A DNA stretch of 64,000 bases, taken from an uncultured Spirochaetota bacterium (GTDB lineage: Bacteria; Spirochaetota; UBA4802; UBA5550). The translations under genes were made by a program, and so were the position numbers. The first letter of the stretch is position 1. Each line of letters begins with the position of its first letter. The notes below the pieces were generated by a model that was given only the letters and a program-made list of their open reading frames with translations, did no database searches and was not told where the DNA came from. This document shows positions 24,781 to 33,762 of this stretch, piece after piece. The stretch lies in assembly GCA_937872225.1 (NCBI GenBank), contig CALMRZ010000078.1:88531-152530 (forward strand), read 5' to 3'.

Positions 24781-25578
24781 ATGGGTACCAGGATGGGCGA
24801 GAAAGACGATCGCGATGAAAAAGAACGGGAGCTGGGAAGTTTCGACCTCAACGTCATTAACATCATGACCCACCTGTACCGGAGCGGTGCGGTCGAGGAC
24901 GAGGTGATGGAAACCCTGAGGATGCTGAATTTCGAGTACCACACGCTCCTCGACAAGAACAGCATCCTCGAAGAAAAAGTCAATATCGATTGGAAAACCA
25001 ACCTGCTCAAATACCGCGACGATTACTTCACCATGATCATCAAGTCAGCCTCGCGTACCCTGGACATCGTTCCCAACGACAAGTACAAGATCACCTATAT
25101 CCGCTTCGACATAGATAATTTTTCCCTGCTCAACAACCGTTTCGGCCATGACAAGGGAGACATCGTCCTGGTCGACCTGGCGGAGATATTGAAGGCCCAT
25201 TCGCGTCCCACTGATTACCTGATCCGCTTCGGCGGAGAGGAGTTCGACGTCATCCTCCCGTCGACAGACCTCAAGGGAGGCGTGACCTACCTGGACAAGA
25301 TGTACCGCTATATCCGAAACCTCAAGTACAACTTTGACAATACCGACGTGGTGGTCACCGTCAGCGCCGGCATCGCGGTATTTTCCATGGACCTGAACAG
25401 GCTGAAGCGCATCAACCTCGATTCGACCAAGGACGAATACCTGAAGCTCCAGAAGGCCGCGGACGACGCCCTCTACGACGCAAAGCTTTCCGGCAAGAAC
25501 CAGTACAAGATCTACAACGACAAGATAGACTACAAAGATGTCAGGGAGAGGTACGCGGCGGCGGGCGGCCGCGTCTAG
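24781..25578 (+). CDS. Diguanylate cyclase (GGDEF) with I-site
   Basis: A 265-residue soluble protein. The N-terminal 85 residues are helical and unrecognised; the GGDEF domain fills residues 95-255. The active site reads FGGEEFDVILP, an intact GG(D/E)EF. RPTD, five residues upstream, is the RxxD inhibitory site for c-di-GMP, so product feedback is expected. DIDNFSLLNNRFGHDKGD is the metal/GTP region. It comes just after the flagellar block with its own promoter. An HD-GYP phosphodiesterase at 51822 could oppose it. Confidence 0.92.
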   Translation: MGTRMGEKDDRDEKERELGSFDLNVINIMTHLYRSGAVEDEVMETLRMLNFEYHTLLDKNSILEEKVNIDWKTNLLKYRDDYFTMIIKSASRTLDIVPNDKYKITYIRFDIDNFSLLNNRFGHDKGDIVLVDLAEILKAHSRPTDYLIRFGGEEFDVILPSTDLKGGVTYLDKMYRYIRNLKYNFDNTDVVVTVSAGIAVFSMDLNRLKRINLDSTKDEYLKLQKAADDALYDAKLSGKNQYKIYNDKIDYKDVRERYAAAGGRV

Positions 25579-25589
25579 CCGGTTAAGCC

Positions 25590-26177
25590 TTAGTCCATGG
25601 CCGAGTATTCGTTTATCAAGCCAAGGATTTCCTTTCTTCCATCCCCGGATTTCGCGGAGCTTATAAAGAATGCGTCGCGCGATATGCCCAGGGCTTCGCT
25701 GATCTCGCGCACCCGCTGCGACCGCCGGTTGCGGGACAGCTTGTCGCTTTTCGTCAGGGTGATGGCGGCAGGGACCTTCTGGCCGGCAAGGAGCGAGAGT
25801 ATCCCGGCTTCGAAATCGTCCGGCGTCCTCCTGATGTCTATCAGCAGAAAGGCGAGCTTCAGATTGGCGCGCGTGGTTATGTATTTTTTTATAAGGGGCA
25901 GAAAGGCCTTCCGCATATCCATGGGCAGCTTCGCGTAGCCGAAGCCGGGAAGATCCGCGATGGAAATGGAGTCGTTGAGGACGAAGAAGTTGATCGTCCT
26001 GGTTACGCCCGGCCGGGAGCCGGTCTTGACCAGGTCCTTTTTCCTCATCAGCATGTTGATCAGGGATGATTTCCCCACGTTGGACCTTCCCAGGAAGGCG
26101 AATTCCGGGTATGCATGCCGCGGGAACTGCGACGGAGCGCTGCAGCTTTTGAGAAAATGGACCCCGTGTATTTTCAT
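25590..26177 (-). CDS. engB: Ribosome-biogenesis GTPase YsxC/EngB
   Basis: A 195-residue GTPase for 50S assembly. G1 is GRSNVGKSS, G2 the Thr in GVTRTINFF, G3 DLPGFG and G4 TKSD. Length is normal. The start codon overlaps the rimI stop by 4 bases (ATGA), so the three genes enoyl-CoA hydratase-rimI-engB form one operon. Confidence 0.96.
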   Translation of the reverse strand: MKIHGVHFLKSCSAPSQFPRHAYPEFAFLGRSNVGKSSLINMLMRKKDLVKTGSRPGVTRTINFFVLNDSISIADLPGFGYAKLPMDMRKAFLPLIKKYITTRANLKLAFLLIDIRRTPDDFEAGILSLLAGQKVPAAITLTKSDKLSRNRRSQRVREISEALGISRDAFFISSAKSGDGRKEILGLINEYSAMD

Positions 26178-26611
26178 CGCGCCAGCACCCGCTCCATGAG
26201 GATTGCGTCAACGTCGTCGTAATAGTTTTTGCGGCGGCCGGTTTCGATGAAACCGGCTTTCCGGTAGAACGTTCGGGCCGCGGTGTTTAGCTCGCTTACC
26301 TCGAGAAAAATTTTAACCGGTCCATGGGCTTCCCGCGCGTCGCTGATGACGCGCTCCAGCAACCGAGAGCCCAGGCCCCGGAGCCGCCGGTCCTTCCTGA
26401 CGCCGATGTTGTTGAGCTGGATCTCGTCGGCGACGATCCAGGCCACGGCAAAACCGACTATGTCGCTGTCTTCTTCCAGGACGTAGAAACGGGAAAAATT
26501 GAGGCCCAGCTCATCGGCGAACTGCCGCCGGTCCCACCGCGCGTGTCCTTCGCGCTCGATATCGTAAACGGCATCGATGTCTCCGGCGGCGGCTGTCCTG
26601 ATCAATGTCAC
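26174..26611 (-). CDS. rimI: Ribosomal-protein-alanine N-acetyltransferase RimI
   Basis: A 145-residue GNAT protein. Motif A is NIGVRKDRRLRGLGSRLLERV, and the C-terminal part ends YRKAGFIETGRRKNYYDD, typical of RimI. It acetylates the N-terminus of bS18. It starts with GTG, which overlaps the stop of the upstream enoyl-CoA hydratase gene (GTGA). Confidence 0.9.
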   Translation of the reverse strand: MTLIRTAAAGDIDAVYDIEREGHARWDRRQFADELGLNFSRFYVLEEDSDIVGFAVAWIVADEIQLNNIGVRKDRRLRGLGSRLLERVISDAREAHGPVKIFLEVSELNTAARTFYRKAGFIETGRRKNYYDDVDAILMERVLAR

Positions 26612-27384
26612 TTGTCTTTGGGCACCGGGTCGCGCTTTTCAAGGAAGGCGGCGACGCCTTCCCTCTTGTTTTCTGTTTCGCAAAGCGCTCCGAAGGCGTC
26701 CCGCTCCATTTTCAGGGCGGCGTTGAATTCCATCGTGAGCCCTTTTCGGATCACTTCCATGGCTGCCTTGATGGCGGGCCTGCCGCGGAGGGCGATGGCC
26801 GCCGCGAGCTTCTTCGCTTCGTTGACGGCTTCGCCCTTGGGCACGCAGCGGTTGACGATACCGTATTCCGCCGCCTGTTTTCCGCTGATGAAATTGCCGG
26901 ATAAAATAAGCTCGTAGGCGCGTCCGGTCCCGAAAAACCGCGGGGACCGCTGGGTCCCGCCGAAGCCGGGAATGATGCCGAGCTTTATCTCCGGGAGCCC
27001 CATCTGGGCCGTTTCATCGGCTATGCGTATATGGCAGGCCAGGGCGGTTTCGGTCCCTCCGCCCAGGGCATATCCGTTGATGGCGGCGATAAAGGGCTTG
27101 TCGGCGTTCTCGATCAGGTTCATCAGCTCCTGGCCTGCCTTGAGCCAGTCGCTTCCCGCCTGCCGGGTGTTGAGGGAGGTGAATTCGCTGATGTCCGCCC
27201 CGGCGATGAAGGCCTTCCCTTCGCCGGTAAACACGACCGCGCGCACGGCATCGTCCTTGAGGGCCCTTTCCACGGCCTCCCGGATGTCCTTGATGACCGG
27301 GGTGCTGAGGGCGTTCATCGGCGGCTTGTTGATGACCATCAGGGCGACGCCCTGGCCGTCTACGGTATAACTGCATGTTGACAT
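26608..27384 (-). CDS. Enoyl-CoA hydratase/isomerase (crotonase family)
   Basis: A 258-residue crotonase. AGADISEF forms the oxyanion region; GGGTETALAC and MGLPEIKLGIIPGFGGTQR carry both catalytic glutamates. It hydrates (2E)-enoyl-CoA to the (S)-3-hydroxyacyl-CoA, the usual beta-oxidation step. The ATG follows AAGGAGCC. It is co-transcribed with rimI and engB, an odd mix that may only reflect gene packing. Confidence 0.92.
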   Translation of the reverse strand: MSTCSYTVDGQGVALMVINKPPMNALSTPVIKDIREAVERALKDDAVRAVVFTGEGKAFIAGADISEFTSLNTRQAGSDWLKAGQELMNLIENADKPFIAAINGYALGGGTETALACHIRIADETAQMGLPEIKLGIIPGFGGTQRSPRFFGTGRAYELILSGNFISGKQAAEYGIVNRCVPKGEAVNEAKKLAAAIALRGRPAIKAAMEVIRKGLTMEFNAALKMERDAFGALCETENKREGVAAFLEKRDPVPKDK

Positions 27385-27525
27385 GATAGGCTCCTTGTAA
27401 ATTATAATAAAATTTCCATCGTCGCCGCGGGGATGAGCTTAATAAGCTTGATAATTTATAAAAATTGTTGGATATGTAATATTTGTAAACAACTTTTTGG
27501 TGATTGGCGAACGGATAATGTTTGC

Positions 27526-27629
27526 CAGGCAGGGAATTGCCCCGCGAGTAGGCGACAGGGATGTCGCCGATTCCGCCGAGTCAACACGGACGTTATACGA
27601 GGCGGACGAGCGGGGCGGTTCCCTGCCTG
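27526..27629 (+). ncRNA. Structured repeat element, copy A, with two ANGGAN hairpin loops
   Basis: An outer 20-bp stem (27526-27545 with 27610-27629, two G.U pairs) encloses hairpin GGCGAC-AGGGAT-GTCGCC (27551-27568) and the small hairpin AAC-ACGGAC-GTT (27583-27594). Both loops fit ANGGAN in ACANGGANGU, the CsrA/RsmE site. A second copy lies at 44173-44264 with compensating stem changes. The loops have this form only on the plus strand. Whether it is transcribed is unknown; it could also be a mobile DNA repeat. Confidence 0.5.
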
Positions 27630-27699
27630 CTTTACTTTCATTCAATAAATCAGAAGGATGCATACCCAATGCAGCCGGATTTTTCACCTGTCAGGAATA

Positions 27700-29805
27700 T
27701 TAAAAATGCGGCTCTTCCCCGGAACAGCCGTGAAAATACTTCACCAGGGTCACCTGGTTCCCTTTTTCGTTGAAGGTCATCACGTCAAAGGATTTCCGGG
27801 CCAGTATCAGGCCCCGCCCGTGGGTGAGAAGGTCCCGGTTCACATTGTCCGCGGTCATTGCCATGAAGCTCCGATGGTCAAAACCCTTGCCTTCATCGGT
27901 TATCCGGTAGGCCGCCATGGCGGGCGTCAGGGAATACTCGACTCTGACCCGCTTTTCGCGGTAAAGGGCGTCCTTGCGGCGGTCGCGAACGAACTGGAGA
28001 TACTCATGTCCGGCCCCGGAACCGGATTTTTCATTGAACTGGATGTCCAGGTTCCCGTGCTCAATAGCATTGATGATTATTTCAAGGAGGCCTGTTTTCA
28101 CCGCCTGCACGCCGCCCTGGTCCAGGGACTTGCCGAGGTTTTTGATGAGGCGCTGGGTCAGCAGCTCGGCGTGGCTGAAATTGTTGTCGGTGTAATATAC
28201 CTGGCGCTCTGTTTCCAAGAGGTCAAGGAGTATGTCATCGTTCACCGGCGAGGCGGTACCGAAGATGTTCGCGGTGCCTTCCGATTCAACATAATCAAGC
28301 TTGACCGAAAGGGAAACGGGCTCGCTGCCGTACTTGGCCTTGAAATCGCTCCTGAACGTTATGGTTGTCTTGTCCTTTCCGAGGCCTGACAGGTGTTCCC
28401 GGTAAATCTGGCGGAACATGTCGCCATCTTTTTCGCCCCGGCGGTCAATGTAGTCGAGAAAGGCCGTGGCAAGCACTTCCTCCGGCTCATACCCGAGCAG
28501 CTTCTTGATCGCCCTGTTGACCGTGGCAAAGCGGAACTGGTCGTCCAGGTTGAAAATGATATCATTGGAGCTTTCAATGAAATGGATGTATTTCTTCCGG
28601 GTCTCTTCGACCTGGAGCCTCATCATGTTCATGCGGTCGGCGAGGCCGAGGGAAAGAAGGATTACCATGGCCACCCAGCCGGCCTGCATGCTGTAGTTGG
28701 TAACGGGGTTTTCCGGGATGAGCCCGTAGGTTTTAAGGATATAGAGTATCACTCCGAGGATCAGTATGCCGACCGCGATGAGGAATGACCGCGCGGTCCG
28801 TGATTTTTTTATAAAGGTAAGGTTTACCAGGAGATAGAGGCTGTAGACCACGCTGATGAGGGTGATGGCCGTTATGGTCACGATGCTGAATCGGTAGTTC
28901 TGCAGTATGAGCGTTGAGAGGCCGGCGGCAAGGCCGAGAAGGATGAGGATCCTGACGGCAATGTCGGCGCGCGGCATATGCTTCCGCAGGTCGATGTAAT
29001 ACCTTCCGAATTGAAGGAAGAAGGCGTAGGTCAGGCCAATCATGAGCGGGTTGTTGTACCGTTCCCACCACGGATTGCCGGGCCATAGGTGCTGGTAGGA
29101 TGTGCCGTTAAGTCCCATGGCGAGGAAGAGCATAGCGGCGATCGACATCATGTAATACAGATAGCCGATATCCCTCATGGAAAAAAAGAGGATCAGGTGG
29201 TACAGGAGCATGACCAGCAGGATGCCGTAGAACATCCAGAGGAAGGCTGATTCCTGCCCGTGCATTATTTTGAAAACATCGGGGGAATAGAGGTCAAGGT
29301 CGACGATGAGGGCGCTGTCCGAGCGGAACCGGAGATAACAGGTGACTTCACCCCGGGGTTGTACCGTCAGGGGAAACACAAAGGTCCGGAAATTCATCGG
29401 CCTCTGGGCGAAGGGGAAACTGTGGCCGGTCCTCATGTGCGTCACGGATGTCCCGTCATCGACATAACAGTCAAGGTGGCTGATGAGGGCGTAGTTCTGG
29501 TTGAGATAGCAATCAATGGCTTTTCCGGAATTGTTTTTCAACCGGAATCTCACCCAGTATGACGCCGTGCTGAAGCCGAACCCGAGGGATTCCTTTTCGG
29601 ACTTCAGCCAGCGGAGGGGATGGCCGTTCCGGTCAAGCTGGGTGCTGCCGCGGATGTCTTCGATGGACAGGATGCTGGCCGGGTCCCGGAGGTATTCCAC
29701 ATGGGGCCCGAGGGACATGTTCCTGAAATCGCGGTCCACAACGACGGTTCCGGCCGATGCATCGGCTGCCAGGAAAAGGAAGATGATGAGGGCTGACAGC
29801 TTCAT
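27700..29805 (-). CDS. 7TM-DISM sensor with PAS domain and RsbW-like ATPase
   Basis: About 701 residues from the ATG at 29805, chosen because a signal peptide starts there (MKLSALIIFLFLAADASA); an upstream ATG at 29886 would add 27 residues with no signal. It shows a periplasmic 7TMR-DISMED2 domain (about 25-180), seven membrane helices (about 195-400), a PAS domain (YIHFIESSNDIIFNLDDQF onward) and a C-terminal ATPase with GLLEIIINAIEHGN, DEGKGFD and GRGLILA. The ATPase is of the anti-sigma serine kinase type, with no HisKA helix. It probably works in a partner-switching cascade with SpoIIE phosphatases. Confidence 0.82.
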   Translation of the reverse strand: MKLSALIIFLFLAADASAGTVVVDRDFRNMSLGPHVEYLRDPASILSIEDIRGSTQLDRNGHPLRWLKSEKESLGFGFSTASYWVRFRLKNNSGKAIDCYLNQNYALISHLDCYVDDGTSVTHMRTGHSFPFAQRPMNFRTFVFPLTVQPRGEVTCYLRFRSDSALIVDLDLYSPDVFKIMHGQESAFLWMFYGILLVMLLYHLILFFSMRDIGYLYYMMSIAAMLFLAMGLNGTSYQHLWPGNPWWERYNNPLMIGLTYAFFLQFGRYYIDLRKHMPRADIAVRILILLGLAAGLSTLILQNYRFSIVTITAITLISVVYSLYLLVNLTFIKKSRTARSFLIAVGILILGVILYILKTYGLIPENPVTNYSMQAGWVAMVILLSLGLADRMNMMRLQVEETRKKYIHFIESSNDIIFNLDDQFRFATVNRAIKKLLGYEPEEVLATAFLDYIDRRGEKDGDMFRQIYREHLSGLGKDKTTITFRSDFKAKYGSEPVSLSVKLDYVESEGTANIFGTASPVNDDILLDLLETERQVYYTDNNFSHAELLTQRLIKNLGKSLDQGGVQAVKTGLLEIIINAIEHGNLDIQFNEKSGSGAGHEYLQFVRDRRKDALYREKRVRVEYSLTPAMAAYRITDEGKGFDHRSFMAMTADNVNRDLLTHGRGLILARKSFDVMTFNEKGNQVTLVKYFHGCSGEEPHF

Positions 29806-29970
29806 GCGGATACAAGGCCTCCCTGGCGTTTGGTCCGGGCTTGAGGTCGCTTTATGCGGAAAGCGACGGTTCTGCCTGTAGTACATTCCCCGTTTGACAT
29901 CCTGTCAATGACAAAAAGGGGCAACAGGCCCACTATTATCGATGAAAAATGTATGAATATGACCGGTGCA

Positions 29971-30312
29971 TTAACCTTTGAAGATGAAATAGACAGCCCC
30001 CATGAGGCAGAGACCGGCCCAGAGATAATTGAGCCGTATCGATTCCTTCATGTAAATGAGGGCGAAGGGGACGAAGACGGACAGGGTGATTACCTCCTGG
30101 AGGATCTTGAGCTGCGGGAGGGACAACGCGGTGTATCCTATCCGGTTCGCCGGCACCTGGACCATGTATTCGAAGAGGGCTATGCCCCAGCTCGCGAAGG
30201 CCGCGACGTACCACGCTGTGCCTCCCAGGTTCCTCAGGTGGGAGTACCACGCGAAGGTCATGAAGACGTTGGAAATGGTAAGGAGAACGATTGTTTTTGC
30301 TATGACCGGCAT
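29971..30312 (-). CDS. DUF486 small DMT-like membrane protein
   Basis: A 113-residue protein with four membrane helices. The ATG at 30312 lies six bases after GGAG and opens the DUF486 beginning (MPVIAKTIVLLTISNVFMTF, then AWYSHLRN). The domain covers the whole protein. The family is related to drug/metabolite transporters, but no substrate is known. It diverges from the membrane protein at 30432. Confidence 0.85.
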   Translation of the reverse strand: MPVIAKTIVLLTISNVFMTFAWYSHLRNLGGTAWYVAAFASWGIALFEYMVQVPANRIGYTALSLPQLKILQEVITLSVFVPFALIYMKESIRLNYLWAGLCLMGAVYFIFKG

Positions 30313-30431
30313 CTCTGGCTCCAGAAACGGATAGATATAGGTTGTAGAAATTATTTGCGCTTTAAAAATCAAGAACATTTTTAAAATATTAATGACACCG
30401 TGAACGCGGTATGACATAATCAAAATGGATC

Positions 30432-31397
30432 ATGGCAGACATGATGAAAGAAGGATCATTTTTCCATAAATATATCCTCCGCATCAACCGGGACGAGCTT
30501 CTCTTCGATATATTGCTCTATGCCTATACGGAATTTTTCCTGTACCGGTTCGTCACCGGAGGGAAATGGTTCGTGCAGGTCCTCTCGATGAAATCGCTCC
30601 TGGTCGCCGGGGTCTTCCTGGATTTCTTCATCATCTGGTACCTCGGCACGGTATTCCGGGAGTACCGCGCCTATTACCGGAATGCCGTCATCTATGTGGC
30701 GTACTGCATCGCGGCCCTTTGGATCGTGATCGCCCTCCACCTCGGCGTTGTCATGAATGTCTTCGATATCTTCGGCAGGGGTGATTTCATCGTCATGTCC
30801 GTGTTCGGATATCTCCTGGTCATGGTGGGCATCGCGGGGGGCGTCGTTTTCGCCGCGACGGAGGTCCAGCGGGGGAAGGGGAGGCCCGTCGCCGCGGCGC
30901 GCCTGAGGGCTCTCAAGATCGTGGTGCCCTTCGGCATGTGGGCCATGAACATCTATCTGGTGTATCATCTCCTTGAAAGCCTGAACATGAGGAGTTTTCT
31001 TGTCGGCATCCCCCTCTGGGTGCTGTTCACCTTCCTGGAATACTACCTCTTCTCGTTTTTCGAGAAGCGTGTCAAAAAAAAGGTTCCCGAAGAACCGCGG
31101 CCGTCACGGTTCGACCGGATCTTCCGGTCATACCTGTTCCCCGTCATTGTCGTGACATTGCTCTGCCTCTGGGACGAGATCTTTCTCTGGGGGAGCATCA
31201 CCAGGGCCCTCAGCCGGGGAGAGACGATCTCCCTGGCCGGCACGATCGCCTACCTCACGCTGGCCGGTATCGTGCCGATGCGGATCATCCTGGTCTTCCA
31301 GCCGCCCCTGAACCTGGTGAACCTTGCCGTCGGCGCAGGGAGCATGGGGTATTTCCTCTATTCCGTGGCCATGCTCCTGAAGAGCGTCTTCGTTTAA
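30432..31397 (+). CDS. Unrecognised polytopic membrane protein
   Basis: A 321-residue protein with about eight hydrophobic helices, short loops, and a charged cytoplasmic loop near residues 212-230 (EKRVKKKVPEEPRPSRFDR). No signal peptide and no transport or enzyme motif that I can name. It precedes the iron-sulfur protein at 31473, but an operator and promoter lie between them, so they may be separate units. The start (ATG GCA GAC) is followed by other in-frame ATGs. Confidence 0.6.
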   Translation: MADMMKEGSFFHKYILRINRDELLFDILLYAYTEFFLYRFVTGGKWFVQVLSMKSLLVAGVFLDFFIIWYLGTVFREYRAYYRNAVIYVAYCIAALWIVIALHLGVVMNVFDIFGRGDFIVMSVFGYLLVMVGIAGGVVFAATEVQRGKGRPVAAARLRALKIVVPFGMWAMNIYLVYHLLESLNMRSFLVGIPLWVLFTFLEYYLFSFFEKRVKKKVPEEPRPSRFDRIFRSYLFPVIVVTLLCLWDEIFLWGSITRALSRGETISLAGTIAYLTLAGIVPMRIILVFQPPLNLVNLAVGAGSMGYFLYSVAMLLKSVFV

Positions 31398-31409
31398 AAC
31401 AAAAAATAC

Positions 31410-31438
31410 TTGCATTTAAACATAACACTGTTATGTTT
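31410..31438 (+). promoter_or_regulatory. Promoter overlapped by a perfect 21-bp palindrome
   Basis: TTGCAT (31410-31415) and TATGTT (31432-31437) are 16 bases apart. The arms AAACATAACA (31418-31427) and TGTTATGTTT (31429-31438) form a perfect palindrome around one C and cover the -10 box. This is the layout of a repressor operator for the iron-sulfur protein whose ATG is 35 bp downstream. Confidence 0.65.
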
Positions 31439-31472
31439 GACCGATAATTCAAACTACCCAGCGAGGTGCGCC

Positions 31473-32558
31473 ATGGCAGACGATGTATACTACCGGTTAC
31501 GGGACATTCTTGACAAAATGCCCAACGGCTATCCGGCGACGGAAGACGGGCTTGAGATAAAGATACTCAAGAAGATCTTTACCGAGGAAGAGGCGGAGGT
31601 CGCCACGAAGATGCGGATGAAATTCGAGACCGCGGAGGCCATGGCGGCCAGGACAGGCATGGACCCCGAATATCTTAAGACGATGCTGCCCAAAATGGCG
31701 AACCAGGGACAGATCTGGGGCGTAACCATCGGGGGAGCGAAGATATACAAGCTGGCGCCCTTTGTTTTCGGCATCTACGAATGGCAGGTGTACCGCATGG
31801 ACAGGGAGCTGGTCGACATGCTGGAGCTCTATTCCCACAGGGATTTCGGAAACGTTTTCTACAGCCAGTCGCCGGCTCTCCTGAAGGTGGTGCCTATAGA
31901 GAAGGAAATTCCTGCCGAATCGGTCATCGAGCCGTACGAGAGCATTTCGAGCCTTATCGAAAACGCGAAATCATGGGCGGTCGGCGACTGCGTCTGCAAA
32001 AAAGAGAAAAGTATCCTCGGCGAAAGGTGCGACAAGCCCATGGAAGTCTGCATGGCCCTCTCCCCGATCGAGAACATGTTCGAAGGCTACTTCTGGGGGA
32101 GGCCCATCACCAAGGAAGAGGCCTATGCCGTGCTGAAGAAGGCCGAGGATTCCGGCCTGGTGCACATGACATCCAATACGAAAGAAGGTCATATCTACAT
32201 CTGCAACTGCTGCGGCTGCTGCTGCGGCATTCTCAGGGGAGTGAACGAACTGGGTCTCGATTCAGCGCTGGCGCGCTCCAATTACCGGGCCGTGGTGGAC
32301 GCGGACCTCTGCACCGCCTGCGGCGCCTGCCTTGACCGGTGCCAGGTGAAGGGTGTCATCGAACTAGGCGACACGGCGGTTATAGGCGAGCGCTGCATCG
32401 GCTGCGGCCTCTGCGTGTCGGCCTGCCCGGTGGAGGCGATCAGGATGGCAAGAAAAGACGATGCCCACATCGAGTATGTGCCGATAGATGAAAAAGAGTG
32501 GAACAGAAAACGGGCCGAGTTCCGCGGCAGGGACGATTACAAGGACCTGCTGAAATAA
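31473..32558 (+). CDS. 4Fe-4S ferredoxin-domain protein with Cys-rich CNCCGCCCG segment
   Basis: A 361-residue soluble protein. The ATG at 31473 follows GCGAGGTG. Residues 1-90 look like a winged-helix domain (ATKMRMKFETAEAMAARTGM). The middle has paired Cys (GDCVCKKEK, then CDKPMEVC). It then has a dense CNCCGCCCG cluster near 250-258 and two classical [4Fe-4S] motifs, CTACGACLDRC and CIGCGLCVSACP. It is probably an electron-transfer or redox-sensing protein. The palindromic operator suggests tight regulation, possibly by redox or a metal; that is inference. Similar proteins occur in anaerobes, but no function is established to my knowledge. Confidence 0.75.
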   Translation: MADDVYYRLRDILDKMPNGYPATEDGLEIKILKKIFTEEEAEVATKMRMKFETAEAMAARTGMDPEYLKTMLPKMANQGQIWGVTIGGAKIYKLAPFVFGIYEWQVYRMDRELVDMLELYSHRDFGNVFYSQSPALLKVVPIEKEIPAESVIEPYESISSLIENAKSWAVGDCVCKKEKSILGERCDKPMEVCMALSPIENMFEGYFWGRPITKEEAYAVLKKAEDSGLVHMTSNTKEGHIYICNCCGCCCGILRGVNELGLDSALARSNYRAVVDADLCTACGACLDRCQVKGVIELGDTAVIGERCIGCGLCVSACPVEAIRMARKDDAHIEYVPIDEKEWNRKRAEFRGRDDYKDLLK

Positions 32559-32582
32559 CAGATCGACAGCCCTCATTCAGTC

Positions 32583-32602
32583 CCCCCTGGCCCCCCAGGG
32601 GG
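32583..32602. repeat. CCCCCTGG/CCAGGGGG hairpin repeat
   Basis: Perfect 8-bp arms around CCCC, 24 bp after the iron-sulfur gene. The sequence is related to the C-rich ends of the element at 21229. Confidence 0.5.
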
Positions 32603-32632
32603 ACTTCAGTGGCTAGTATTGTTTACAGTAGC

Positions 32633-32660
32633 CCCTCACGGCGCGGGGGGCTTGTGAGGG
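32633..32660. other. Stem-loop upstream of the M24 peptidase gene
   Basis: CCCTCAC pairs with GTGAGGG around a 14-base G-rich loop, 28 bp before the peptidase ATG. It could affect translation of that gene. Confidence 0.35.
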
Positions 32661-32688
32661 ATGTACTACAGCCGCGAGGATATGCCAT

Positions 32689-33756
32689 ATGCGATTAAGA
32701 AAGCTGATCAGGGTCCTGCAGTCAAAGGGCCCGCTCCCCTACCTCGTAACCGACCTGGTGAACGTACGGTACCTCACCGGTTTTACCGGCTCCTATGCAA
32801 GCCTGGTCGTCGACCGCGGCCGTTCCTACTTTATCTCGGATTCCCGCTACGAGGAATACGCCCGCTCCATCATGCCGAAGGGCGTGGAGTTCGTCCTCCA
32901 GAAAGTCGATTTTCTGGATACGCTGAAATCGGTGCTGAAGACCATGGGCGCCCGTGAGCTGTACCTGGAAGAGCACTCAACCCCTTTTTCCGTGTACCGG
33001 AACATGAAGCGGAACCTGAAGGGGGTGAAGCTCCAGCCGGGCGGCGACGAGGTGAACGCCGTCCGCATGATAAAGGACGAAGATGAGATCGCCGTCCTCA
33101 GGCAGGCGGCCAATATAACCGACGGCTGCGTGGAGCACCTGAAAAAGATCATCCGGCCCGGCGACGGGGAATGGGACATCGCGACGGAGATCGAGCATTT
33201 CTACCGCCGGCACGGGTGCCGGAAGAGCTCCTTTGACTGCATTATCGCCTCCGGCCCGGGCTCGTCGATGCCCCATTACGCCACCTCCATGGAGAAGAAG
33301 GTGCGCGCGGGCGAGGTCATTCTCATCGACATGGGGTGCGAGTACCATGGCTATAATTCAGACTTGACAAGAACCATGTTCGTTTCTAGCATTGACCCCG
33401 CTCTTGAGCGGATATACCGCATCGTCCGTGAGGCCCAGGAAGCGGCCGTGAGGGCGGTGCGGCCCGGAATCACCACCGGGAAGCTCGACGCGGTGGCGCG
33501 GGACATCATAACGGAGGCCGGCTACGGCGACCGCTTCGGCCACTCCCTCGGTCACGGGATCGGCATGGAAGTGCATGAACTGCCGGCCATAAAACCGGGC
33601 GACCTGAAGCTTAAAAAGAACATGGCCATCACGATCGAGCCCGGCATCTACGTACCGGGCGCCGGCGGCGTCCGGATCGAGGACATGGTCCTGGTCACCG
33701 CGAAGGGGCACGAGGTTCTGACCAAATCATCGAAAGACATCATTGTAATAGGATAG
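32689..33756 (+). CDS. pepP: Xaa-Pro aminopeptidase (M24B)
   Basis: A 355-residue metallopeptidase with a creatinase-like N-terminal domain (residues 1-120) and a pita-bread catalytic domain. Metal ligands are seen in LIDMGCEYHGYNSDLTRT (two Asp), SLGHGIGMEVHE (His), TIEPGIYVPG (Glu) and RIEDMVL (Glu). It removes N-terminal residues next to proline. It lies 6 bp before efp, a pairing common in bacteria. The symbol may equally be ypdF or pepQ-like. Confidence 0.92.
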   Translation: MRLRKLIRVLQSKGPLPYLVTDLVNVRYLTGFTGSYASLVVDRGRSYFISDSRYEEYARSIMPKGVEFVLQKVDFLDTLKSVLKTMGARELYLEEHSTPFSVYRNMKRNLKGVKLQPGGDEVNAVRMIKDEDEIAVLRQAANITDGCVEHLKKIIRPGDGEWDIATEIEHFYRRHGCRKSSFDCIIASGPGSSMPHYATSMEKKVRAGEVILIDMGCEYHGYNSDLTRTMFVSSIDPALERIYRIVREAQEAAVRAVRPGITTGKLDAVARDIITEAGYGDRFGHSLGHGIGMEVHELPAIKPGDLKLKKNMAITIEPGIYVPGAGGVRIEDMVLVTAKGHEVLTKSSKDIIVIG

Positions 33757-33762
33757 CAGGAT

